From Helicobacter ganmani (GTDB lineage: Bacteria; Campylobacterota; Campylobacteria; Campylobacterales; Helicobacteraceae), in the NCBI RefSeq assembly GCF_003364315.1, contig NZ_NXLS01000005.1, positions 56,316 to 120,315 of the forward strand: a stretch of 64,000 bases of DNA. Direction: 5' to 3'. The notes below the pieces were generated by a model. The model worked only from the letters and a program-made list of their open reading frames with translations. It ran no database searches and was not told the DNA's origin. A program made the translations under genes and the position numbers. Shown here in pieces: positions 54,595-63,510 of this stretch (its first letter is position 1; each line of letters begins with the position of its first letter).

Positions 54595-55658
54595 TCCTTA
54601 TGTCCTAATCTACATTTCTCTGGGTGGAATCTCAAAAACACTTCCTTGCCTGTCTCTACGGATTCATACATTGCGATAATGAGTTCTAAGCTTTTACGTC
54701 CCTCTAGTCCATCAACCAAAGCCTTTGTGCCATTTAAGATAGAATCTACTACATGCAAATAATACTCCTTATGCCCAAATCCATAGACATTTGGGGGATT
54801 GACGGAATATTTTTCCATTACTTCCTTGTCTGATTCCATTGCGTTTGTAAAATTCCAATGCTTGATTTCATTGACAGCAAATCCACCAATCTCTACGCTT
54901 CCAAGCTCTCCGAGTATAGAAAGACTACCCTCCAAATCTTTTGGACGCGTAGCAGTCGTCGCCTCAATCACACCCAAAGCCCCATTCTTAAACTTCAACA
55001 CCGCAACCCCTGTATCCTCTGTCTCTATGTCGCTTAATGCGATGCGACTTTTTGCAAACACACTTTCCACATCACCTAGCATCCATTCCAGCAAATCAAT
55101 ATGATGACTCGCCTGATTGGTAAATACTCCTCCATCTTGCGCCCAAGTGCCACGCCACGAATCTTGCTTATAATACGCATTATCCCGACACCAACGCACC
55201 CGCACACTGCCCATTACGATTTTACCAAACCGCCCAGATTCCAATGCCTCACGTAATTTTTGCACGGGTAAATTGTAGCGATTCTGCTTCACAACAAAAA
55301 GACGAATCCCAAATTTATCGCAAGATTCTATCATTTTATCAGCGTCCTCCAAAGTCAAAGCCATAGGCTTTTCTACGATAATATGTTTTTGATAAGGTGC
55401 GACCTCTAGGGTATTTTGCGCGTGTTTGCCACTTGGTGTGAGAATAGAGACTACATCAATTTTATCGCCACACTCTTTCATCATAGAATCTAAATCTGTA
55501 AAATAAGGCACATTGTATTTTATCCCAAAAGCTTCCGCGCGGACTTTATCAATATCACACACGGCTACAAGCTTAGCTCCTGCAATTTCGCTGCTGCTTA
55601 AAAGTTGCGCGTGGCGCACTGCGATTCTCCCACAACCAAGTAAAGCTACACCTAACAT
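54591..55658 (-). CDS. Gfo/Idh/MocA-type sugar nucleotide oxidoreductase
   Basis: 355 aa. NAD motif GVALLGCGRIAVRHAQLL, the catalytic EKPMALT, and KQNRYNLPV with a later GGVFTNQASHHIDLL. It resembles UDP-N-acetylamino-uronate or related 3-dehydrogenases (second WbpB-like gene of the window), and could supply the ketone for the aminotransferase at 51648. It overlaps neighbours on both sides. Confidence 0.78.
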   Translation of the reverse strand: MLGVALLGCGRIAVRHAQLLSSSEIAGAKLVAVCDIDKVRAEAFGIKYNVPYFTDLDSMMKECGDKIDVVSILTPSGKHAQNTLEVAPYQKHIIVEKPMALTLEDADKMIESCDKFGIRLFVVKQNRYNLPVQKLREALESGRFGKIVMGSVRVRWCRDNAYYKQDSWRGTWAQDGGVFTNQASHHIDLLEWMLGDVESVFAKSRIALSDIETEDTGVAVLKFKNGALGVIEATTATRPKDLEGSLSILGELGSVEIGGFAVNEIKHWNFTNAMESDKEVMEKYSVNPPNVYGFGHKEYYLHVVDSILNGTKALVDGLEGRKSLELIIAMYESVETGKEVFLRFHPEKCRLGHKE

Positions 55659-56743
55659 TTTTTCTCCTTTAAGATTCTACATTCTATTGTATCAAGGATT
55701 GCGTTAAAATTGCATTCTCCTTGCACAAAGTAACTTTGCGATTCTATTTTTTTACCTAACATTTCTTGAGCAATTTTTAAAATTTCCTCACAATCTTGAC
55801 TCCAAAACATTAGTTTGTGTTTAATCAAATATTGGTCGTGAATCAGCCAAAGAGAACGTGTAGAGATAGTTGGAATCCCATAGCAAACCGCCTCAAGATT
55901 CATCGTTCCTCCTCCACCGATAAATAAATCAATGAAAGGATAAAATTCCTCTGGCTTTAGCTTTTCCTCCAAAATGGTCGCGATTCCTCCAAAATCCCTT
56001 TTTAACCTGTCTTTTTCATATCTTGGCATAATCACAATATTCGCATTGATTGCTTTTTTAAGCAAAGGAATCACTTGATAAATCACAGGGATTTGCTCTT
56101 TAACATAATGGGCTTTGTATTCCTCTTCACGCACAAGAATCGTGGGTTTTGTCGTGTCTAGCCCATAGCGGATTCTAAAGTCATTTTTAGATTCCTTTTG
56201 AATCGCATTTATCCACAAAGCTACATCAATAAAAGGATAAGGCACGATTTGGGATTCATCTAGTGCGAAACGTAACATAAGCTCTTTTGGAAAAATAAAT
56301 GGATAGAAAAAAAGCTTAGAAAAAGGCAAAGTAAGCCTTGCAACTGCAGTTAATTCACGCGGGCATTCTTCATCGCCGGGTTTTGTAAATGCAGGTGTAT
56401 CATAAATATTCACCACCGGAATCCCGATTCCATACGCTACTTGCACGCTATCTACCACTGCACCACAGATTAGTAATCTAGGAACGCCCTGCACTTTAAA
56501 TAAATCCAAAATCTCTTTTTGTCGGAATATTCTTGCTTGAAACTTTTCTAGCAAAGTTGCCCCGCCATATTCTCCAAGCACGGTATGTGGAATCTTGTGT
56601 AGTTCTAAAATCTCCTTAGCCTCTGTATAATGAGGCGCGTAGCGCGTAGTTACAAACACTTTATGCCCTCTTTTTTGTAATTCTTTAATCATCACGCTAA
56701 AAAACATTGCATATTTGGGGGTTGCGACATCAATCCAAATCAT
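55652..56743 (-). CDS. DUF354-family glycosyltransferase-like protein
   Basis: 363 aa. IWIDVATPKYAMFF, VFVTTRYAPHYTE, and FIGGGGTMNLEAVCYGIPTI are the conserved parts of the DUF354 GT-B family, found in surface-polysaccharide loci. FPFIDVA-like acceptor motifs (VPYPFIDVALW) are visible. The natural GGGG in this gene is not a long homopolymer. The role as a glycosyltransferase is inferred. Confidence 0.7.
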   Translation of the reverse strand: MIWIDVATPKYAMFFSVMIKELQKRGHKVFVTTRYAPHYTEAKEILELHKIPHTVLGEYGGATLLEKFQARIFRQKEILDLFKVQGVPRLLICGAVVDSVQVAYGIGIPVVNIYDTPAFTKPGDEECPRELTAVARLTLPFSKLFFYPFIFPKELMLRFALDESQIVPYPFIDVALWINAIQKESKNDFRIRYGLDTTKPTILVREEEYKAHYVKEQIPVIYQVIPLLKKAINANIVIMPRYEKDRLKRDFGGIATILEEKLKPEEFYPFIDLFIGGGGTMNLEAVCYGIPTISTRSLWLIHDQYLIKHKLMFWSQDCEEILKIAQEMLGKKIESQSYFVQGECNFNAILDTIECRILKEKKC

Positions 56744-58449
56744 AATCTACCCTTTAAAGTCTCAAAAATTACCAAACGAATATCAAAAAGAGAGCTTGCA
56801 TTATATCCTAAAGTTTGCATTAAGCAAAATTCGGGCGCACTAAACCCTATTTTGTCTCTCCGCCAAGCCAACTCCTTACTTCCCAATTTCTCTAAAAGCA
56901 AACGCAAAATAAATTTGCTATATCCCTTGGATATTTTAAAAGATTCCGAAATCCTAAAGGCAAATTCCACCACACGAAAATCTGTAAAAGGCGTGCGATT
57001 TTCAATCCCAAATGCCATCGCATTTCTATCTTCATAGCGCAGGAGATTGGGGAGATTAAAGCTAATCGTATCTAGCCAAAGCCCTTGAGAAAAATCGGGC
57101 AAAAATCTCTCCAAAAGGTTTTCCAAAGTCGGAATCGGAAGCCCAAAATCTCGCATTTTCTCTATGTCCTTTGCATTATCCTCTGCAAATAATTTTAACT
57201 TTAAATTTGTATTCAACGCACATTTAAGCCCGAAGTTGTATTCCCTAAATGCAGCATTTCCATAGAGTTGAATGCGATTCTCAAACTCGCTAAAATCGCT
57301 AAAAATATAGCGTCCCACATAATGATAATACCCACCAAAAAGTTCATCAGCCCCCTGCCCATCTAAGACGACCTTACAATAAGGAGCAATAGATTTAAAA
57401 AGCAAATATTGCGAATAGATTGAAAAACTGCGAAAAATCTCATCTTGCGTATAGCACAAACTTTGCAATTCCTCTGCAATAGAATCCAAACTCGGAGAAA
57501 CAAAATGGATTGGAATCTTTAAATCCTCTGCAAGTCGCTTGATATGCGCACTCTCATCACCTTGCGTATTGTCCTTAAAGTTCAGCCCAAAATAGCGACA
57601 ATCTATCTTTTCTCGTGCAATAAAATGCGCCAAGATGGAGCTATCCACCCCGCCTGAAACGCAAAGAGCAAGCGGAACATCAGAGCGCAAACGAATCTTT
57701 GTCGCATCAAAAAGCAAAGATTCCAACTCCTCTAGCGCGTTTTGTAGAGTCTTTTCATCACTTGGAACGCTTTTAATCGCCTCAAAATTCGGCTCAAAAT
57801 CCCAATATTTTTGGAATCTTAAACTGCTATCACCTAGCTTCAAGTGTGCAAAATGCGCTGGAGGAAAATTTAAGATTCCTTGATAAATACTCTTTTTGGA
57901 ATCCCCATTACTAAAGAGCAGCCACTTTGCGACCTCATCTAAATCAAAACTAAAAGATTCCACAGCCAAAAACGCCTTAATCTCGGAGGCAAAAAAGAAT
58001 TTATCCCCCCTAAAAGAGTAGAACAAGGGCTTATTACCCAATCTATCTCGCGCCAAAAAAAGCGAGGAATCCCGCTTATCATAAATGCAAAAGGCAAAAT
58101 CTCCATTGAATTTTTGCAAACATTTCTCCCCCCAAACTGCGTAAGAATGTAGTAAAACCTCTGTATCACTTGTCGTAAAAAAGGGGATTCCTAGACTTTC
58201 TAGCTCTGCTCTTAGTTCCAAATAATTATAAATCTCTCCATTAAACACAAGCAAAAAATGCGGACAATAGGGCGAAGTAAAGGGCTGATTCGCCTCACAT
58301 TGCAAGTCAATAATGCTTAGGCGATTATGTGCAAAGGAAAAATTCTCATCACTAAAGCTCCCTTTCGCGTCTAATCCCCTATGGAGCATAGTTTCAGATG
58401 CCTTTTGCACCACCTCTAGCGCATAATTCCCTCCGCAAATACTACACAT
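56740..58449 (-). CDS. AsnB-type glutamine-hydrolysing amidotransferase
   Basis: 569 aa. Cys2 (MCSICGG) is the glutaminase nucleophile; VFNGEIYNYLELRAEL and the P-loop ALCVSGGVDSSILAH give the two domains of asparagine synthase B. Within polysaccharide loci such enzymes (WbpS, Bordetella WbmE) amidate uronic acids. Given the uronic-acid genes alongside, sugar amidation is more likely than asparagine synthesis, but not shown. Confidence 0.8.
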   Translation of the reverse strand: MCSICGGNYALEVVQKASETMLHRGLDAKGSFSDENFSFAHNRLSIIDLQCEANQPFTSPYCPHFLLVFNGEIYNYLELRAELESLGIPFFTTSDTEVLLHSYAVWGEKCLQKFNGDFAFCIYDKRDSSLFLARDRLGNKPLFYSFRGDKFFFASEIKAFLAVESFSFDLDEVAKWLLFSNGDSKKSIYQGILNFPPAHFAHLKLGDSSLRFQKYWDFEPNFEAIKSVPSDEKTLQNALEELESLLFDATKIRLRSDVPLALCVSGGVDSSILAHFIAREKIDCRYFGLNFKDNTQGDESAHIKRLAEDLKIPIHFVSPSLDSIAEELQSLCYTQDEIFRSFSIYSQYLLFKSIAPYCKVVLDGQGADELFGGYYHYVGRYIFSDFSEFENRIQLYGNAAFREYNFGLKCALNTNLKLKLFAEDNAKDIEKMRDFGLPIPTLENLLERFLPDFSQGLWLDTISFNLPNLLRYEDRNAMAFGIENRTPFTDFRVVEFAFRISESFKISKGYSKFILRLLLEKLGSKELAWRRDKIGFSAPEFCLMQTLGYNASSLFDIRLVIFETLKGRL

Positions 58450-58453
58450 TAGT

Positions 58454-59554
58454 TTAGGATTCCATTACTTTTTGCACCACTTGCGCAATCTCTTTGATTT
58501 CAGATTCCTGCAAATAAGGATTCATTGGCAGGCTTAAAACTTCCTCACTTGCTAATTCCGTATTAGGAAAATCGCCTTTTTTGTAGCCTAAAGGCGCAAA
58601 ACATTCTTGCAAATGTAAGCCCAAAGGATAATGAATCGCACTTGGGATTCCGCTATCTTTTAGCTTCTCTTGTATTTTTTCGCGATTTTTCACGCGCAAA
58701 GTGTATTGCGCAAACACACTACTTCGCCCCTCCAAAACTCTAGGAATCACGACATTTGCGCTACTTAAGTAATGATTGTAAAGTTTAGCTACCTTGTTTC
58801 TTGCTGCAATATCCTGCGCAAAATACTTTAGTTTAATCCTTAAAACTGCAGCTTGTAATGCGTCTAATCTCCCGCCAATTCCAACAAATTGATGCACATA
58901 TCTTGACTTCTCCCCGTGCAATCTCAAGCTTGCAATTTTCTTTGCTAAACTCTCCTCTTGAGTAAAAACCGCTCCTCCATCTCCATAGCAGCCCAAAGGT
59001 TTCGCAGGGAAAAAGCTTGTTGTAGCAATCGCGCCAAATGTGGAATCCTTGCGACCTAAAAACTCTGCGCCAAAGCTCTGTGCGCCATCAAGGATTAATT
59101 TAAGATTCCGCTCCTTGCAAATGTGCTCTAACTTTTCTAAATTCGGTGGTTGCCCATAGAGGCTAACGGCTAGAATCGCCTTTGTCTTAGGCGTGATTTC
59201 TTGCTCAATCAAATCACAATCCAAATTATAATCCTCTAAGGATATATCTACAAAAACGGGCTTAATCCCCAAAAGCGCAATCATTTCAGCAGTGGCAATA
59301 AAAGTAAAAGGAGTGGTAATCACCTCATCACCCGCCTTAACTCCTAAAGCCATTAATGCAAGGAGTAGCGCGGAACTTCCGCTAGAGCAACTCACCGCAT
59401 AGCCACCACCGACAAACTCCGCTAACTCTTTCTCTAGGGATTCCACTTCGCTTCCCATAATAAACTGCGCATTTCTACATACTCTTAAAACAGCTTCTTC
59501 AATCTCCTCTTTATGTGCTTTATGCGATTCTTTTAAATTTGCAAAATCAATCAT
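58454..59554 (-). CDS. UDP-3-keto-uronate aminotransferase (WbpE/WlbC-like)
   Basis: 366 aa DegT-family. VSCSSGSSALLLALMALGV, FTFIATAEMIALLGIKPVFVD, LDGAQSFGAEFLG and FFPAKPLGCYGDGGA with the PLP Lys match WbpE/WlbC, which convert the 3-keto of UDP-GlcNAc-3-keto-uronate to an amine. It overlaps the WbpD-like gene by 4 bp, as in Pseudomonas and Bordetella clusters. Confidence 0.87.
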   Translation of the reverse strand: MIDFANLKESHKAHKEEIEEAVLRVCRNAQFIMGSEVESLEKELAEFVGGGYAVSCSSGSSALLLALMALGVKAGDEVITTPFTFIATAEMIALLGIKPVFVDISLEDYNLDCDLIEQEITPKTKAILAVSLYGQPPNLEKLEHICKERNLKLILDGAQSFGAEFLGRKDSTFGAIATTSFFPAKPLGCYGDGGAVFTQEESLAKKIASLRLHGEKSRYVHQFVGIGGRLDALQAAVLRIKLKYFAQDIAARNKVAKLYNHYLSSANVVIPRVLEGRSSVFAQYTLRVKNREKIQEKLKDSGIPSAIHYPLGLHLQECFAPLGYKKGDFPNTELASEEVLSLPMNPYLQESEIKEIAQVVQKVMES

Positions 59555-60147
59555 TTCGTTTCCTTATCTAAAACTTCCAAAACAGAATCACGCAATTTAT
59601 AGCAACTACCATCAAAACTATCTCTTGCAATTCCGTATTCATCAAACTCTAAGCGCATTCCCGCCTTATCTACAAAGCCAATTTGACACGCAGGATTCCC
59701 TACCATTAGCGCGTAAGGTGGCACATCACGCACGATGACTGCTCCCGCACCGATTAACGCGTATTCCCCAATCGTGATTCCACAAACAATCGTAACATTT
59801 GCACCAATGGAGCAGCCCTCTTTAAGCAGAGTTTTCTTAAATTCCTCTCTGCGATTGATGAAACTGCGCGGATTTAGGACATTTGTAAAAACCATAGAAG
59901 GTCCTAAAAACACATTATCCTCGCATTCTACGCCCTCATAAATGCTGACATTATTCTGCACTTTTACGCCCTTTCCGATTCTAACCTTTGGACCCACCAC
60001 GCAATTTTGCCCAAAGGAGCAGTTCTCTCCGATTTCACTTCCACTTAGAATATGGCTAAAATGCCAAATCTTGCAGCCCTTTCCTATGCGGACATTCTCA
60101 TCAATTATAGCGGTATGATGGGCAAAATAATTTGTTTTCTCACTCAT
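59551..60147 (-). CDS. UDP-2-acetamido-3-amino-glucuronate N-acetyltransferase (WbpD/WlbB-like)
   Basis: 198 aa from the ATG at 60147 (a TTG frame to 60177 is less likely). YFAHHTAIIDENVRIGKGC, KIWHFSHILSGSEIGENCS and NPRSFINRREEFKKTLLKEG are the WbpD/WlbB signature of left-handed beta-helix acetyltransferases that act on the 3-amine. The ATG lies within the end of the formyltransferase gene (ATGAGTGA). Confidence 0.9.
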   Translation of the reverse strand: MSEKTNYFAHHTAIIDENVRIGKGCKIWHFSHILSGSEIGENCSFGQNCVVGPKVRIGKGVKVQNNVSIYEGVECEDNVFLGPSMVFTNVLNPRSFINRREEFKKTLLKEGCSIGANVTIVCGITIGEYALIGAGAVIVRDVPPYALMVGNPACQIGFVDKAGMRLEFDEYGIARDSFDGSCYKLRDSVLEVLDKETK

Positions 60148-60839
60148 TGCACTGCCATTTTTGTTTATAAGCTTCAAAATGATTCATCATTTCCTTTTCC
60201 TCTATGGGCTTCATTCTTTTGGTGCTTTGCATTTGTGGAATCTCATCATAAGGATTGCTAGGATTTTGCAAATGGTATTTAAAATTAGCAATAAGTGCGA
60301 TTTCATTCTCATAATGCCTCCGCGCTAGTGTATGCAGTGTGTCGCTTTCATACACTTGCGTAGGCATTACCGCGACAATCTCGCCGCTATCTACTTCCTT
60401 ATTAATGTAATGCAATGTTACGCCCAAAGGTCTATCCTCTAAAATCGCCCATTTAAACGAATCCAATCCGCGCGAATTGGGGATAATTCCGGGGTGAGCG
60501 TTTAGAACTTTCTTGCCCTTTAAGCATTCTTGCGAGAGGATTCCGCAGCCTGTGATTACATAAATATCGCATTCATTTGGAATCTCTGCATCACTAGCGC
60601 ATTCTTGATATTTGAGATTCCATTTTGCTGCAATTTCTTTCGCACTTATTGCTTCGCTTTGCTTTGGTCTATGGGAGAATAGCACTGCTCTTTCCTCCCT
60701 ACTCACAAATGGCAGGGCATATAAGCATAAATCCCCCCCCCCCCGCAGAATCGTTTAATAAGAAGCTGTTTAAAACCTGCTCTGTTTTTAAATGGGGAGA
60801 TTGATAGGTGATAATGCCTATTTTGTGAAATCTTTGCAT
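60140..60839 (-). CDS. Second sugar N-formyltransferase, phase-variable, OFF by G12 tract
   Basis: From the ATG at 60839 (AAGGAA upstream) the frame gives MQRFHKIGIITYQSPHL to LNDSAGGGG, then G12 (60733-60744) leads to a stop at 60699. The other frame resumes DLCLYALPFVSREERAVLF and continues through NAHPGIIPNSRGLDSFKWAI and VDSGEIV to 60140. G11 gives about 232 aa. The N-H-P and D-S-G motifs match formyltransferases. A second start at 60706 (GTG) yields only the C-terminal part. Confidence 0.8.
60733..60744 (-). repeat. Poly-G tract (G12, coding strand), second formyltransferase OFF
   Basis: Twelve C's on the plus strand: GCG, three GGG, GGA TTT. Eleven would read GGG GAT TTA TGC and rejoin the downstream frame. 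Confidence 0.85.
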
Positions 60840-60849
60840 TTTATTTCCT

Positions 60850-61806
60850 TTATTTTGAAATTGTTTTGCAAAAGGGGTGGTAATCACCCACTAACCCTAA
60901 AGGCTCGGTATTTCGGATTTGATGCACTATTTGGATAGAAGGCTTTGCATCTTGCAATCCAAAGCCTCCCCCCTTTAAAATATCACAATAACTTTGTGCA
61001 TGTAAATCAGTAAATCCTTCACTAAACTCTACAGATTCCCCATTAATACTAATTAGTCTAAAAGTGCGTTTGTTTTGTTCTAATGCCTCTTTTGGTAGTG
61101 TTGTAGAATCCACAGATAAAAACCACCGCACTCTTGCATGCTTTAACTCTAGGATTCCACTTGCACTCTGTGCGTCTAATAAATGCACTTGACTATCCCG
61201 CACCTCTCCAAAAATCCAAGAAAGCATGTCAAAAAAATGCACACCTATATTTGTTGCTACCCCACCACTTTTGGTAATATCGCCTTTCCACGAGATGAAA
61301 TACCATTTCCCTCTTGAAGTGATATAAGTTAAATCTACATCAAAAACCTTATTAGGTTCTTTTTGCAAGGCTTGTTGAATCTTTCTTTTTAAAGCAAGGA
61401 TACTTTCGTGTAATCGCAACTGCAAGATATTATAAACTTTTCTTTGGGTTTCTTTCTCTATTGTTTCTAATGCGTCCAAATTCCAAGGATTCAATACCAA
61501 AGGCTTTTCACAAATTACATTAGCATTATTTCTAAGTCCAAAGCGAATATGGCTATCATGCAGATAATTTGGTGAACAAATAGAGATAAAATCCACCCCC
61601 TCTTTTTTACGTCTCAACTTATCTATATGCCTATCAAAGCGTTCAAATTCTGTAAAAAAATCCGCATTAGGAAAATAGCTATCCATAACCCCCACGCTAT
61701 CGTTTGGGTCTAGAGCGCATAAAAGAGTGTTTTCTGTGTCCTTTATCGCCCTTAAATGTCTAGGGGCGATATAACCTGCCACACCAATTAAGCCAAATTT
61801 TTTCAT
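60850..61806 (-). CDS. UDP-N-acetylglucosaminuronate 3-dehydrogenase (WbpB/WlbA-like)
   Basis: 318 aa. FGLIGVAGYIAPRHLRAIKD, FPNADFFTEFERFDRH and EKPLVLNPWNLDAL are the hallmark of WlbA/WbpB. It oxidises C3 of UDP-GlcNAcA using NAD and, in many cases, alpha-ketoglutarate. Neighbours supply the later steps (WbpE, WbpD, WbpI). UDP-GlcNAc 6-dehydrogenase (WbpA), which makes the substrate, is not in the window. Confidence 0.92.
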   Translation of the reverse strand: MKKFGLIGVAGYIAPRHLRAIKDTENTLLCALDPNDSVGVMDSYFPNADFFTEFERFDRHIDKLRRKKEGVDFISICSPNYLHDSHIRFGLRNNANVICEKPLVLNPWNLDALETIEKETQRKVYNILQLRLHESILALKRKIQQALQKEPNKVFDVDLTYITSRGKWYFISWKGDITKSGGVATNIGVHFFDMLSWIFGEVRDSQVHLLDAQSASGILELKHARVRWFLSVDSTTLPKEALEQNKRTFRLISINGESVEFSEGFTDLHAQSYCDILKGGGFGLQDAKPSIQIVHQIRNTEPLGLVGDYHPFCKTISK

Positions 61807-61828
61807 TCTCTCTCCTTTTTACAATCCT

Positions 61829-62905
61829 TTACAGACTTTCTTTTATTGTTTGCATAATGATTTCTGCTGCTCTACCATTACCATAGAGTGTTTTGCAAAA
61901 TTCTATTGAACTATTATCGGCTATTTTTGAAAAATGTTGAATAATTTTTTCTTGATTTGCTCCTACAATCGTGTTGTATCCTTTTTCTACCAATTCTACC
62001 CATTCTGTTTCATCACGCAAAGTCAAACAAGGCTTTTTGCAAAAATAAGCTTCTTTTTGCAAGCCTCCACTATCAGTCAAAACTACTTTGCAAGAGCGCA
62101 AAAGCCAAATCATTTCAAGATAACTGACAGGCTCTAATATTGTAATACCTTGTATGCTGATATTCTTTTGCGTTAGAATCTTTTGCGTTCTTGGGTGTAA
62201 AGGCAAAATCACTTGCATTTGCTTTGCTATTCCCCTAAGAGCCGAAAAAATTTCTTGCAACCGATGAAGACAATCCGTATTTTCTGCGCGATGAATTGTG
62301 CAAAGAGCAAAAGTATGTGGAACCTCAAAGGCAGGCTTTTTCGCAATTTTGGCATAATGCAAAACAACATCTTGCATAATATCTCCACTCTGAACAATCT
62401 TACAGGGGAAATGTAAAAAACCCTCATTCTTGAGATTCTGCGTTGCAGTCAAGCTTGGAGTAAAAAGTAAGTGAGAAATTCTATCTGTTAAAATACGATT
62501 AATTTCCTCTGGCATTGCTAAATTGAAACTTCTCAAACCCGCTTCAACGTGGATAATGGGAATCTGCAACTTCACACTTGCTAATGCTCCGGCTAATGTA
62601 GAATCTGTATCTCCATATACAAGGCTAAAATGAGGTTTTTCTTGATTTAAAATTTCCTCTATCTTTTCTATCATTCTCCCTGTCATTGCGCCATGCGATA
62701 AACCACCCAAAGCAAGATGATATTGGGGCTTGGGAATCTGTAATTCCTCAAAAAAAACTTCACTCATTTTACTATCATAATGTTGCCCCGTATGCACAAG
62801 AACTTCTTCTATTTCTTTATCTTTTTTGAATTCGCGACTTAATGCACCCGCCTTAATAAACTGCGGTCTAGCCCCTAAAATCGTTACAATTTTGATAGAA
62901 TTCAC
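61829..62905 (-). CDS. UDP-N-acetylglucosamine/diacetamido-uronate 2-epimerase (WbpI/WecB-like)
   Basis: 358 aa. ILGARPQFIKAGALSREF, LVHTGQHYDSKMSEVFFEEL, GDTDSTLAGALAS and HVEAGLRSFNLAMPEEINR are typical of WecB-fold epimerases. The set of WbpB, WbpE and WbpD neighbours points to WbpI/WlbD, making UDP-ManNAc3NAcA from UDP-GlcNAc3NAcA. Plain UDP-GlcNAc 2-epimerase is the alternative. Confidence 0.85.
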   Translation of the reverse strand: MNSIKIVTILGARPQFIKAGALSREFKKDKEIEEVLVHTGQHYDSKMSEVFFEELQIPKPQYHLALGGLSHGAMTGRMIEKIEEILNQEKPHFSLVYGDTDSTLAGALASVKLQIPIIHVEAGLRSFNLAMPEEINRILTDRISHLLFTPSLTATQNLKNEGFLHFPCKIVQSGDIMQDVVLHYAKIAKKPAFEVPHTFALCTIHRAENTDCLHRLQEIFSALRGIAKQMQVILPLHPRTQKILTQKNISIQGITILEPVSYLEMIWLLRSCKVVLTDSGGLQKEAYFCKKPCLTLRDETEWVELVEKGYNTIVGANQEKIIQHFSKIADNSSIEFCKTLYGNGRAAEIIMQTIKESL

Positions 62906-63510
62906 CCCAACACTTCCTCCAAGACTCCTAATAATTTCTCCCCCTCTTTTTCTGCATTTAAAATCTTAGCAGTTTGGTTTGCATTTTCTTTATATTGTAA
63001 GATTTGTTCTTTAGTTAGTGCATTAAGGGATTTTGCCATTTCTTTTGCGCTAAAGTCTTTTGCAATGATTCCTAGATTGTATTCTTGCACAAGTCTTGCC
63101 ATTTCTGGACTTGGACCTATGGCTATGGCAAGTCTTGCTTGGATAAATTCAAAGAATTTGTTAGGCAAACATTTTTCAAGATTAAAAGTGGTTGGAGGGC
63201 ACAAAAAGATTCCAATATCATATTGTGTGCTAAAGGGAATAATTTCCTCAAAAGACACAGGGGGAAGTATGCGAACATTTTTTCTTTTCTCCACCATTGC
63301 TTGGAGTGTTTGATAATAATCTCGTTGATAATTTGGAACGAGCATTAAATCAAGGTGGAATCTGGAATCCACATAATCCATTGTTTCAATCATTACTTCA
63401 ATCTTTCTATCCGGTGAAGCATAGCCGTGATGAATGATTCTAATGTGATTAGGATTGACATAATGGGTTGGGAATGTCGTCATATCAAACTCTTGATTTA
63501 AAATTTTCAT
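62902..63510 (-). CDS. Glycosyltransferase family 4 C-terminal domain, truncated tandem copy
   Basis: 202 aa, only the C-terminal half of a GT-B enzyme (RIIHHGYASPDRKIEVMIE, NYQRDYYQTLQAMVEKRK, YDIGIFLCPP, PNKFFEFIQARLAIA). It lacks the N-terminal domain and begins in an ATGA overlap with a second, nearly identical copy upstream. It is a tandem duplication of about 600 bp. Whether this half alone works is doubtful. Confidence 0.75.
   Translation of the reverse strand: MKILNQEFDMTTFPTHYVNPNHIRIIHHGYASPDRKIEVMIETMDYVDSRFHLDLMLVPNYQRDYYQTLQAMVEKRKNVRILPPVSFEEIIPFSTQYDIGIFLCPPTTFNLEKCLPNKFFEFIQARLAIAIGPSPEMARLVQEYNLGIIAKDFSAKEMAKSLNALTKEQILQYKENANQTAKILNAEKEGEKLLGVLEEVLG

Noticed and set aside
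60699..60887. Independent 62-aa small protein gene
   Set aside because: It is only the 5' part of the second formyltransferase cut off by the G12 tract; the downstream frame continues the protein.
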